Below are positions 36,285 to 43,775 of a stretch of DNA of 64,000 nucleotides, in pieces. Both the position numbers and the translations under genes were made by a program. The notes below the pieces were generated by a model. It did not search any database. It was not told the origin of the DNA and worked only from the letters and a program-made list of their open reading frames with translations. This DNA is from an uncultured Clostridia bacterium (GTDB lineage: Bacteria; Bacillota; Clostridia; TANB77; UBA1234): positions 209,865 through 273,864 of the forward strand of contig CAKPEV010000002.1 in the NCBI GenBank assembly GCA_934149405.1, in the 5' to 3' direction. The stretch's first letter is position 1. Each line of letters starts with the position of its first letter.

Positions 36285-36319
36285 AAGGTCAAAAGCATTT
36301 TTTGCTTTTGACCTTTTAA
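36285..36319. terminator. Bidirectional terminator between dgt and lipoprotein gene
   Basis: Perfect 13-bp stem AAGGTCAAAAGCA / TGCTTTTGACCTT with T- and A-runs on either side. Confidence 0.88.
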
Positions 36320-36357
36320 ATATTTAAATTTTGTTATTTAAGAATGATTGCATATCA

Positions 36358-37149
36358 TTAAGGTACATATGAATGAAACTCTAGGTCGTTAAAGTCTTTA
36401 CTTAAAAGAGTTGATTTAACCTCGCCATTTTCTATAGACAACTCGTAATCTCCTCTACAATAATTTTCAAAACGTTCGCTTAAATTGTGAGCAGCTTTTT
36501 CTTCATCTGAAAGATATTCAGGTGCAGAGAATAAAATTTTATTGTCTTCAAGCGAATAAACATATTTATCATCTCTAATAGATACTTTGCTGTTAAATAC
36601 TTCTTTCATATTTTTATCAAATAATGTAAGACCATAACAATCTGCAAGGTATTGATCTCCTACTACTAAAAGATAACTATCATTATAAATAGATAATTCA
36701 CATTCATTTGACTTCATCCAATAAGAAGTAATGGCAGTTGCGACACCGTTTTCATCTACAACAAATAAGTTTGAACAGAAATCATTGAAATCGCCTGAAA
36801 CTTGTAGAGTAAAAACTTTATCATCTAATTTTATTTTTCCTATAGTGTTAACATCACCAGATTTCATATTAGCAAAATCGATATCTTTGCTTGCTAATAA
36901 AGCATCTAAATGTGTTTCATACAAATTCAAATACTCTGAATTTTTAATATCTTTTGAAACGTCTTCACCAGAAGAAGTAGTTTCTCCTGAGTTTGGTAAT
37001 GTAGGATTGTCTTCAGAAATCTTTGTTTCACCAGAAGAAATAATTTCGCCACTATTAGGGTTTTTAACATCTTTTATTTCGTTATTAGAATTGCAGCCAG
37101 CCAATAAAATTATGCTTAAAATACAAACTGTAAAAATAATTTTCTTCAT
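36358..37149 (-). CDS. Lipoprotein of unknown function
   Basis: 263 residues from the ATG at 37149, which follows AAGGAG on the minus strand. The longer ORF start at 37239 is upstream of the -10 region and unlikely. A signal peptide with lipobox LLAGC (Cys about 19) predicts a lipid-anchored protein. The first 70 residues of the mature chain are low-complexity, with a repeated Ser-Gly-Glu pattern (NSGEIISSGE, NSGETTSSGE), apparently a flexible stalk. The remaining 190 residues form an unrecognised globular domain with beta-strand periodicity (KVFTLQVSGDFND, YLLVVGDQYLADCYG). No catalytic motif is visible. Transcribed divergently from the ComEC-like gene. Confidence 0.8.
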   Translation of the reverse strand: MKKIIFTVCILSIILLAGCNSNNEIKDVKNPNSGEIISSGETKISEDNPTLPNSGETTSSGEDVSKDIKNSEYLNLYETHLDALLASKDIDFANMKSGDVNTIGKIKLDDKVFTLQVSGDFNDFCSNLFVVDENGVATAITSYWMKSNECELSIYNDSYLLVVGDQYLADCYGLTLFDKNMKEVFNSKVSIRDDKYVYSLEDNKILFSAPEYLSDEEKAAHNLSERFENYCRGDYELSIENGEVKSTLLSKDFNDLEFHSYVP

Positions 37150-37207
37150 TAAATCAACTCCTTTTATAATTGAAAAAAATATTGCCATATACGCAATTGA
37201 CTTTATA

Positions 37208-37236
37208 AGTATAGTACACATGGAAAGAAAAGTCAA
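37208..37236 (-). promoter_or_regulatory. Promoter of the lipoprotein gene
   Basis: Minus strand -35 TTGACT (37231-37236), 17 bp, -10 TATACT (37208-37213). Confidence 0.8.
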
Positions 37237-37265
37237 CATAAAGAGGAGTGTGCTAACTGTCAGAC

Positions 37266-37294
37266 TTGCAATTTTATGTAAAACTTGCTATAAT
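37266..37294 (+). promoter_or_regulatory. Promoter of the MBL/DUF3006 operon
   Basis: -35 TTGCAA (37266-37271), 17 bp, -10 TATAAT (37289-37294), about 30 bp from the divergent lipoprotein promoter. Confidence 0.75.
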
Positions 37295-37329
37295 AAAATT
37301 CACTTTCGAAAATTTTGGAGGAATGGTAT

Positions 37330-38325
37330 ATGTCAAATGGCAAGAACCAAAACAAAGGCGGTATAGCAGTATGGATAGTTATTGCTTCAATCGTCGCTTT
37401 GTACTTTTTAGGAATCAACATCTATGATATAACCCTAGGACCAAGTAATGCAGGCGACGAAACCACAACAACTGCTGAGACCCTAGTGCAAATGCCCGAA
37501 ACTGCCAGACCAGATGGTGAGCTAATACTCACAATGATTGATGTGGGGCAGGCTGACAGCTTTTTGCTTGTTCAAAATGGCAAGACAATGCTTGTCGATT
37601 GTGGAACGCGGTCAACAGGCGAAGATGTTGTTAAATACCTAAATGAACAGGGCATAAAAAGACTTGACTATGTAATTGGTACGCACCCACACGATGACCA
37701 CATGGGCGGAATGTATGATGTAATTACCAATTTTGAGATTGGCAAAATCATCATGCCAGAAGTTGAAGCAGGAAAGGTTACTACCAACTGGTATGTTAAG
37801 CTTATGCAAGAAATCAAGCAAGGCGCTTATGAACTTGAGTATGCTAAACTTGGTGCAGTGTACGACCTTGGTGATGCAAGCTTTAAAATTATTGGTCCAA
37901 TAGAAACCGATGAAAGCAACTTAAACAATTATTCAATTGTTTTAAAAGTAACTTTTGGAGACATGGATGTAATAATGACTGGCGACGCAGAAACAAAGGT
38001 TGAAAAGGCCATCATAGAGTCAGGGGAAGCACTTGGCGCTGAAATCTTAAAGGTTGGACATCATGGAAGTGACACTTCATCGAGCGATGAATTTCTTGAT
38101 GAAGTATCGCCTCTATACGCACTTATTTCTGCAAAGGTTGGCAACAAGTACGAGCACCCAATAAAATCGACAATGGAAAAATTAGAAGAGCGAAAAATAA
38201 AAGTTTATCGGACTGATGAAAATGGCACTGTCGTTGCTACGATAACGGCAAATGACGTGAAATTTAGCACGGATCCAGGCGATTATTTAAGTGGCACAGA
38301 ATTAGAGGAGGCAAAAAACAAATGA
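37330..38325 (+). CDS. ComEC/Rec2-like metallo-beta-lactamase-fold hydrolase, membrane anchored
   Basis: 331 residues. One N-terminal transmembrane helix (about 11-30), a Thr-rich linker, and an MBL domain with THPHDDHMGG (119-127), MTGDAE and GHHGSD motifs, ending with the conserved VYRTDENG strand typical of ComEC C-terminal and stand-alone ComEC-like hydrolases. Such proteins are predicted extracytoplasmic nucleases or phosphodiesterases. Start: a TTG at 37315 overlaps the ribosome site; ATG 37330 is correctly spaced behind GGAGG. Composition differs from neighbours (more G+C, Arg written CGA and CGG). Two in-frame CGG codons (R94 and R294) are read as Arg without any shift, because motifs on both sides stay in frame. 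The stop overlaps the DUF3006 start by 4 bp. Confidence 0.88.
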   Translation: MSNGKNQNKGGIAVWIVIASIVALYFLGINIYDITLGPSNAGDETTTTAETLVQMPETARPDGELILTMIDVGQADSFLLVQNGKTMLVDCGTRSTGEDVVKYLNEQGIKRLDYVIGTHPHDDHMGGMYDVITNFEIGKIIMPEVEAGKVTTNWYVKLMQEIKQGAYELEYAKLGAVYDLGDASFKIIGPIETDESNLNNYSIVLKVTFGDMDVIMTGDAETKVEKAIIESGEALGAEILKVGHHGSDTSSSDEFLDEVSPLYALISAKVGNKYEHPIKSTMEKLEERKIKVYRTDENGTVVATITANDVKFSTDPGDYLSGTELEEAKNK

Positions 38326-38603
38326 AAAGCTACGCATCAATAGAAGAGTTTGATCGCAACTATGTTAGGCTTGAGGTTGAGATGATGGACGTTGAAGACA
38401 GCAATACAAGCGAATTCGGCGAACGTGAAACACGGATGCTTGATGTAGACTACGAGAAATTTCCTTGGGATGAAGACGATTTCGGCGAAGGAGATATAGT
38501 TGTAGTAGAACATGATGGAGAAATAATTTCGAAAATCTATGGCAAGGACGAAGAAGAAAGACAGAGAAGAATTGATAAAATAAATTCGATTCTTGGAATG
38601 TGA
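38322..38603 (+). CDS. DUF3006-family small protein
   Basis: 93 residues, acidic. DUF3006 proteins are commonly encoded immediately after ComEC-like MBL hydrolases. Here the start overlaps the upstream stop (ATGA), so translation is coupled. Typical small beta-barrel pattern: YVRLEVEMMD, FGEGDIVVVEHDGEI. Function unknown, probably a partner of the MBL protein. Composition is again GC-richer than the surroundings, with Arg as CGC, CGT and CGG (in-frame CGG at 38433). With the MBL gene this looks like a horizontally acquired pair. The terminator at 38639 follows. Confidence 0.85.
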   Translation: MKSYASIEEFDRNYVRLEVEMMDVEDSNTSEFGERETRMLDVDYEKFPWDEDDFGEGDIVVVEHDGEIISKIYGKDEEERQRRIDKINSILGM

Positions 38604-38638
38604 GTCTAAAATCGAAAAACGGACGAGTTTTTTGATGT

Positions 38639-38686
38639 GAACTCAAATTGTTAGACAAAAGTTTAACAGTTTGGGTTCTTTTTTAT
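38639..38686 (+). terminator. Terminator of the MBL/DUF3006 operon, near-copy of 12205-12252
   Basis: Stem GAACTCAAATTGTTA / TAACAGTTTGGGTTC with G-U pairs, followed by CTTTTTTATTTT. The first strand is the same as in the hicAB terminator. Confidence 0.85.
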
Positions 38687-38753
38687 TTTAAGTCATTTTA
38701 AAGAATGTCAGAAAAATAAAACGATGAATTTCAAAAAATAACATATAATACGA

Positions 38754-38792
38754 TTGACTTATTTGAATAGTAAGTATATACTATGTATATAC
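38754..38792 (+). promoter_or_regulatory. mazEF promoter with paired palindromic operator
   Basis: -35 TTGACT (38754-38759), 17 bp, -10 TATACT (38777-38782). Two copies of the palindrome GTATATAC (38774-38781 and 38785-38792, 11 bp apart) overlap the -10. This is the expected place for MazE/MazEF autorepression. Confidence 0.8.
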
Positions 38793-38808
38793 AAATGGGG
38801 GGATATAA

Positions 38809-39051
38809 ATGACTACATCAATTCAAAAATGGGGAAATAGTCAAGGGGTGAGAATACCTAAAATGTTATTAGATGCCGTAAAATGGTCGGAAAATGAAAA
38901 AGTTACAATCACAGTATATGACGGAAAACTAATAATCGAAAAAGCCAAAAAAGAAAAGGAGAGTATAATGGAACTATTTGAAAATTACGAAGAAGAATAT
39001 ACACCAGAAGAAATAGATTGGGGAAAGCCGGAGGGAAAAGAAGTATGGTAA
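38809..39051 (+). CDS. mazE: MazE-family (AbrB-fold) antitoxin
   Basis: 80 residues. The N-terminal half is the swapped-hairpin AbrB/MazE DNA-binding fold (IQKWGNSQGVRIPKMLL, VTITVYDGKLIIEK). The acidic C-terminal tail (FENYEEEYTPEEIDWGK) is the segment that usually wraps around MazF and blocks its active site. The ribosome site is GGGGGGAT just upstream. The last codons overlap mazF, so the two are translationally coupled. Autoregulation by the GTATATAC palindromes is likely. Confidence 0.92.
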   Translation: MTTSIQKWGNSQGVRIPKMLLDAVKWSENEKVTITVYDGKLIIEKAKKEKESIMELFENYEEEYTPEEIDWGKPEGKEVW

Positions 39052-39377
39052 AGCAAGGAACAATTATAAAAATAAATTTCAATCCACAATCAGGGCACGA
39101 ACAAGCAGGATATAGGCCGGCGGTCGTAATAAGCAATGATATATTCAATGAAAAAACGAAATTATCTATAGTTTGCCCAATAACAAATACGGATAAGCAT
39201 TTTCCATTACATATATCATTAGATGAGAGGACAAAAACAACGGGCGTAATCCTTTGTGAACATATAAAATCTCTAGATTTAAATAGCAGGACATTTCAAG
39301 AAGTAGAAGAATTACCGAGAGATTTGTTAGAAAAGGTAATAAATATTGTCTTGGCAGAAATAGAGGAGATAAAGTAG
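39045..39377 (+). CDS. mazF: MazF/PemK-family mRNA interferase toxin
   Basis: 110 residues from ATG 39045, which overlaps the mazE stop by 7 bp and lies behind GGAGGG. MazF toxins cleave mRNA at short sequences. Conserved features: the opening strand GTIIKINFNPQSGHEQAGYRPAVVIS (only its motif pattern matters: a Gly-His-Glu-Gln-x-Gly-x-Arg-Pro loop), the CPIT strand, and the EHIKSLDL motif with downstream helix. Full length, no frameshift. The upstream in-frame TTG at 39018 is inside mazE and is not used. Confidence 0.93.
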   Translation: MVKQGTIIKINFNPQSGHEQAGYRPAVVISNDIFNEKTKLSIVCPITNTDKHFPLHISLDERTKTTGVILCEHIKSLDLNSRTFQEVEELPRDLLEKVINIVLAEIEEIK

Positions 39378-39409
39378 AGTGTACATAATTGAAGGTAATG
39401 AAGCTATAT

Positions 39410-39486
39410 TTGACAAGAGCAAGTAAAAATGTTAAAATGTTACTATAAAATGAATAATTACACGTTATAATCATAAAATAGTAACA
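39410..39486 (+). promoter_or_regulatory. abiE promoter and inverted-repeat operator
   Basis: -35 TTGACA (39410-39415), 17 bp, -10 TAAAAT (39433-39438). A 9-bp inverted repeat, TGTTACTAT (39438-39446) and ATAGTAACA (39478-39486), flanks the transcription start, consistent with the widely spaced repeats bound by AbiEi-type antitoxins. Confidence 0.72.
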
Positions 39487-39501
39487 AATGGGGTGAATGA
39501 T

Positions 39502-40149
39502 ATGAATTGTCGTAATATAGTCTTAAATTATATACAAAATTGTGAAAGAAATGAGCCTATCTTTATAGAAGATATAAAAGAGTATATTATGCAATTCTAT
39601 AAGGAAAAGGAAAAAGAAAAAATATGTAATAATGTAAAAGAAATATTAAATAGGCTGAACAAGGAAAATGTTATAAAAACAGCATACAAAGGTATTTACT
39701 ATATTCCAAAAACTAATATGTTTGGAGAAGTTCCACTTGCAAATAGCAAAATAATTCAATACAAATATTTGGTTGATAAATTTGGTAATGTAAAAGGATA
39801 TGTAACAGGAGCAAATCTATTTAATAAAGTCGGATTAACAACACAAGTCCCCAATATTATTGATATAGTCACAAATGAATGTAAAAACAATAATAAGTAT
39901 GCAAATAAATATTTAAATGTAATAATAAGAAAGCCGAAAATTGAAATAAATAATGAAAATTATAAATATTTGCAATTGTTTGATTTAATAGAAAACAAAG
40001 ATAATATTTGTGTAGAAACAAATGATATAAATGAAGTAATATATAACTTTATTCAAGAAAATGATTTAGATTTTGAAAAAATATTAAAATATGCAAGAGA
40101 GACTAATAGCAAATCAGTAATAGAAAAAATGGTCATGATTGCAAGATAG
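39502..40149 (+). CDS. abiEi: AbiEi-like antitoxin / transcriptional regulator of a type IV toxin-antitoxin system
   Basis: 215 residues. The N-terminal 70 residues form a winged-helix region (IVLNYIQNC ... ILNRLNKENVIKTAYKGIYYIPK), characteristic of AbiEi family proteins. The C-terminal domain carries the family pattern GYVTGANLFNKVGLTTQVP. AbiEi represses its own promoter and counteracts the AbiEii nucleotidyltransferase without direct binding (type IV behaviour known for the family). Start: GTG 39493 lies within the ribosome site; ATG 39502 behind GGGGTG is preferred. The toxin gene starts 7 bp after its stop. Confidence 0.85.
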   Translation: MNCRNIVLNYIQNCERNEPIFIEDIKEYIMQFYKEKEKEKICNNVKEILNRLNKENVIKTAYKGIYYIPKTNMFGEVPLANSKIIQYKYLVDKFGNVKGYVTGANLFNKVGLTTQVPNIIDIVTNECKNNNKYANKYLNVIIRKPKIEINNENYKYLQLFDLIENKDNICVETNDINEVIYNFIQENDLDFEKILKYARETNSKSVIEKMVMIAR

Positions 40150-40156
40150 GGGTTAT

Positions 40157-41095
40157 ATGAATTTACATTTAAATAAAGAATTATTTCGAGAAATAATAGA
40201 TACATTAAATACAAGAACCGGAATTGCTGTAGACATAATAGAAAAAGACTATTATGTTTGTACTATTTTAAATGAATTATCTAAAAAGCAAGATTATTTA
40301 AAGGCTTATTTTAAAGGTGGGACGGCAGTATATAAAATATTAGAAAATATGAATAGATTTTCTGAAGATATCGATTTAACCGTGAAAGTTTTGTCGGAAG
40401 AATCTAACACAAGAAATAAAAAAAGGCTAAAGGCTTCTGCTTTAGGATATAATATAGATGGGCTAGAATTAGTGAAAGAAGAATGTATCGATAATAAGAA
40501 CAGTATTACAGGAATGTATAAGTATACCTCTGTATATGTTGACAGTGAAATGCCATTACAGAGAGCAGGCAGAATACAAGTGGAATCGACATCTTTTACT
40601 GTAAGTGAACCAACAGAAAGGTACTACATAGAACCTCTGATATATAAATTAGCAAGTGATACTGAAAAGAAAATTTTAGAAGAAAAATTTGATATTTCAA
40701 AAATTGAAATTGAAATTATAAAGTTAGAAAGGATGTTTATAGATAAAATATTTGCGGCAGAGTTTTATTATATTAGAAATATGTATATGGATGTATCAAA
40801 GCATCTATATGATATATCAATATTGTTTAACAATGATAAAATACAAAAATTATTAGAAAATAAAGAAGAATTATCAAAATTAATAGAATATAAAAGGCAG
40901 GAGGAAAAGGTGAGAATTGGCGGGATAAATGAAAATATAAAAATAAAAGATTTTAATTATTTTAAAATGGAATTTTCGGACGAATTAGTAAAACAATTTG
41001 AAAATATGCAGAACAAATATGTTTTAAATGATAAATATAAAGTTAGCATAGATAAAGTCAAAAATGTATTAAAGCAAGTATATGCTAAAATATAA
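40157..41095 (+). CDS. abiEii: AbiEii/AbiGii-family nucleotidyltransferase toxin
   Basis: 312 residues. The nucleotidyltransferase signature is present: FKGGTAVYK (52-60, G-G-T motif) followed by RFSEDIDL (67-74), supplying the catalytic Asp pair. A later motif ERMFIDKIFAAEFY fits the family's K-D-x-x-F/D region. AbiEii proteins transfer nucleotides to tRNA or other targets, stalling growth, and were first found in phage abortive infection. The ORF can be read from TTG 40139, but ATG 40157 behind AGGGG is the natural start. It ends 145 bp before the ABC-F gene. Codon use is strongly AT-rich, more so than in the neighbours. Confidence 0.88.
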   Translation: MNLHLNKELFREIIDTLNTRTGIAVDIIEKDYYVCTILNELSKKQDYLKAYFKGGTAVYKILENMNRFSEDIDLTVKVLSEESNTRNKKRLKASALGYNIDGLELVKEECIDNKNSITGMYKYTSVYVDSEMPLQRAGRIQVESTSFTVSEPTERYYIEPLIYKLASDTEKKILEEKFDISKIEIEIIKLERMFIDKIFAAEFYYIRNMYMDVSKHLYDISILFNNDKIQKLLENKEELSKLIEYKRQEEKVRIGGINENIKIKDFNYFKMEFSDELVKQFENMQNKYVLNDKYKVSIDKVKNVLKQVYAKI

Positions 41096-41171
41096 AAATG
41101 AATTTTTACATAGTTGGAATAAGATAAAATTATAGCATGTATAGAGGTGTTTTGTACTTTTAGCCAAAACC

Positions 41172-41200
41172 TTGACCAAATAGGATAAATTTGTTAAAAT
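41172..41200 (+). promoter_or_regulatory. Promoter of the ABC-F gene
   Basis: -35 TTGACC (41172-41177), 17 bp, -10 TAAAAT (41195-41200). Confidence 0.75.
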
Positions 41201-41239
41201 GTACCTAGTTTGATTAAAAGAATAGGAGAGATTATATAA

Positions 41240-42853
41240 ATGATTAGTGCTAATGGAGTTACGCTTCGCTTTGGTAAGCGTACACTTTTTGAGAATGTTA
41301 ATATAGCTTTTACACCAGGAAATTGTTATGGTTTGATTGGTGCAAATGGAGCAGGTAAAACTACATTTTTAAGAATTTTGTCTGGTGAGCTTGAGCCATC
41401 ACAAGGTGATATCTCTATGAATCCAGGAGAAAGACTTTCTGTTTTAAAACAAAATCACCACGAGTATGAAGAAGAACAAGTCATAAAGACTGTTATAATG
41501 GGAAACACAGAGCTTTTTAAGATAATGCAAGAAAAAGATGCGTTATATGCAAAACCTGATTTCTCAGAGGCTGATGGTGTTAAAGCCGGTGAATTAGAGG
41601 CAAAGTTTGCTGAGATGGATGGCTGGAATGCTGAATCAGATGCCGCAATGCTTTTAAATGGTCTTGGACTTGAAACAGAGTTCCACGATAAATATATGAA
41701 AGAGCTTACAGAAGCTCAAAAGGTTAAAGTGCTTCTTGCACAAGCTTTATTCGGAAATCCAGATGTTTTGCTTTTAGACGAGCCTACAAACTATTTAGAT
41801 ATCGAAGCAATAGAATGGCTTGAAGAATTTTTGATAAATTTTGAAAACACAGTTATCGTTGTATCACACGATAGACACTTTTTAAATACAGTTTGTACTC
41901 ACATTGCCGATATAGACTTTGGTAAGATTAAAGTGTACACAGGTAACTATGACTTCTGGTATGAATCTAGCCAACTTGCTTTAAAGCAAATGAAAGATGC
42001 TAATAAAAAGAAAGAAGAGAAGATTGCCGAATTACAAGAATTCATTAGAAGATTTAGTGCAAATGCTTCAAAATCTAAACAAGCAACATCTCGTAAGAAA
42101 TTACTTGAAAAAATCGAATTAGATGAGATTAAGCCATCTAATAGAAAGTACCCATATATCAATTTTGAAATGGACAGAGAACCAGGAAAAGAAATTTTAT
42201 TTGTTGAGAATTTAACAAAAACATTAAATGGAAAGAAGCTTTTAAACAATATTTCAATAAATGTGCAAAACGGAGATAAGATTGCCTTTGTTGGACCTAT
42301 GGGACTTGCAAAAACAGAGTTGTTTGAAATACTAACTGACAACAGCATTCAAGAAAGCGGAGAGTTTAAGTTTGGTATAACTACTTCAGTTGCATATTTC
42401 CCTAAAGATAACACATCAGAGTTTAACAAAGACATGACAATTGTTGAATGGCTTATGCAATATTCAAAAATTAAAGAAGAAACTTTTGTTAGAGGATTTT
42501 TAGGAAGAATGTTATTCTCTGGAGAAGAAGCACTTAAAAAAGTTAATGTGCTTTCTGGTGGAGAAAAAGTTCGTTGCATGCTTGCAAAAATGATGCTTTC
42601 AGGAGCTAACATTTTGATATTTGATGAGCCAACAAACCATTTAGACCTAGAGTCAATTACAGCATTAAATAATGGTCTTATAAATTACAAAGGTGTAATT
42701 TTATTTACATCACATGACCATCAATTCGTTCAAACAATTGCTAACAGAATAATTGAAATAACACCAAATGGTCTAATAGACAGAAGAATGACTTATGATG
42801 AGTATCTTGAGACAGATGCAGGGGCTAAAAAGAGAGAAATAGAAATAGACTAA
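41240..42853 (+). CDS. ABC-F family ATPase (YkpA/YbiT-like ribosome-associated factor)
   Basis: 537 residues, two ABC ATPase domains joined by a charged helical linker and no membrane segments, as in ABC-F proteins that act on the ribosome (translation factors or antibiotic protection). First domain: GANGAGKTT (34-42), signature-like LTEAQ, and LLLDEPTNYLD. Second domain: LSGGEKVR and LIFDEPTNHLD, but its P-loop reads GPMGLAKTE (about 351-359), where a canonical one ends GK(T/S)T. This might be a subfamily trait or reduced ATP binding at that site. The start follows AGGAGAG. It has its own promoter and terminator, so it is monocistronic. Subfamily assignment is tentative, because antibiotic-resistance ABC-Fs cannot be excluded by eye. 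Confidence 0.88.
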   Translation: MISANGVTLRFGKRTLFENVNIAFTPGNCYGLIGANGAGKTTFLRILSGELEPSQGDISMNPGERLSVLKQNHHEYEEEQVIKTVIMGNTELFKIMQEKDALYAKPDFSEADGVKAGELEAKFAEMDGWNAESDAAMLLNGLGLETEFHDKYMKELTEAQKVKVLLAQALFGNPDVLLLDEPTNYLDIEAIEWLEEFLINFENTVIVVSHDRHFLNTVCTHIADIDFGKIKVYTGNYDFWYESSQLALKQMKDANKKKEEKIAELQEFIRRFSANASKSKQATSRKKLLEKIELDEIKPSNRKYPYINFEMDREPGKEILFVENLTKTLNGKKLLNNISINVQNGDKIAFVGPMGLAKTELFEILTDNSIQESGEFKFGITTSVAYFPKDNTSEFNKDMTIVEWLMQYSKIKEETFVRGFLGRMLFSGEEALKKVNVLSGGEKVRCMLAKMMLSGANILIFDEPTNHLDLESITALNNGLINYKGVILFTSHDHQFVQTIANRIIEITPNGLIDRRMTYDEYLETDAGAKKREIEID

Positions 42854-42861
42854 ATAAATTA

Positions 42862-42905
42862 AAAGGACAGTGAATATTATACATGTTTCACTGTTCTTTT
42901 TTTAT
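42862..42905 (+). terminator. Terminator of the ABC-F gene
   Basis: A 13-bp stem AAAGGACAGTGAA / TTCACTGTTCTTT (one G-U) followed by a run of seven or more Ts. Confidence 0.88.
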
Positions 42906-42991
42906 AAGATATATGGTATACTAATTGAAGGAAAGAATGATTATTCATAAGTGACAATCACCACACATACTTATAGTAACATGGAGGTAAT

Positions 42992-43756
42992 ATGATTATA
43001 AATATAGATGGCACAAATATAAATTACGAAATCTTTGGAGATGGAAAGCCGTTACTTCTTCTTCATGGTTGGGGTGCGTGCATCAATTCTATGGCGCCGA
43101 TTTGGCAATTTTTTAAGAATAATTTTAAAGTTTATGTTTTAGATTTTCCTATGCAGGGAAACGGCAGTGATGAGCCAAAAGTTCCTTGGGGAGTGCCAGA
43201 ATATTCTGAGATGGTAAGAAGCTTTATGCAAAAATTAAACATTTCAAAACCTCATGTTATTGCTCATTCATTTGGTGGTAGGGTTACAATATATTTGGCG
43301 TCAAAATATAAAGATTTATTTGATAAAATTGTTTTAGTTGATGCGGCAGGTGTAAAACCTAAGCAAACCTTGAAAAAGAGATTTAAAAAGATAGTGTTTA
43401 AATGTGGAAAGGCATGTTTAAAAATCTTTACTCCAAAGGATAAGTTAGAAGATAAATTAAATGAGTATAGAAAAAAACATTCTTCAAGCGATTATTTAGC
43501 ATTAAAATCTGATGTTATGCGAAAAACATTTGCTAATGTAATAAATTTAGATTTGACTAAAAACTTAAAAGATATAGAAAATCCAGTGCTTTTAATGTGG
43601 GGCGAAAATGATACAGATACTCCGCTTTATATGGCACACATAATGGAAAAGGAAATAAAGGATGCTGGATTAGTGGTATTAAAAAACGCGGGTCATTTTT
43701 CTTATATAGATGATGCAACTGAATTTAATTTGATTGTAAGCAAGTATTTAACATAG
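42992..43756 (+). CDS. Alpha/beta-hydrolase
   Basis: 254 residues, first gene of a cell-envelope operon. Alpha/beta-hydrolase fold: oxyanion strand LLLLHGWGA (about 21-29), nucleophile elbow AHSFGGR (Ser about 91), acid in WGENDTDTP (about 209-217) and catalytic His in NAGHFSYID (about 232-240). The substrate is unknown. ATG 42992 follows ATGGAGG. Only 19 bp separate it from the MurF-like gene, and the order hydrolase, MurF-like, ddl, DUF1934, SLH implies a wall-related role, but that is inference from context. Confidence 0.87.
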   Translation: MIINIDGTNINYEIFGDGKPLLLLHGWGACINSMAPIWQFFKNNFKVYVLDFPMQGNGSDEPKVPWGVPEYSEMVRSFMQKLNISKPHVIAHSFGGRVTIYLASKYKDLFDKIVLVDAAGVKPKQTLKKRFKKIVFKCGKACLKIFTPKDKLEDKLNEYRKKHSSSDYLALKSDVMRKTFANVINLDLTKNLKDIENPVLLMWGENDTDTPLYMAHIMEKEIKDAGLVVLKNAGHFSYIDDATEFNLIVSKYLT

Positions 43757-43775
43757 TAATTTAGGAGGTAATATT

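Noticed and set aside
37609..38435. Genetic-code reassignment of CGG to another amino acid
   Set aside because: CGG encodes the conserved Arg in VYRTDENG of the MBL protein, and a simple reassignment would not explain the frame changes in the four split genes.
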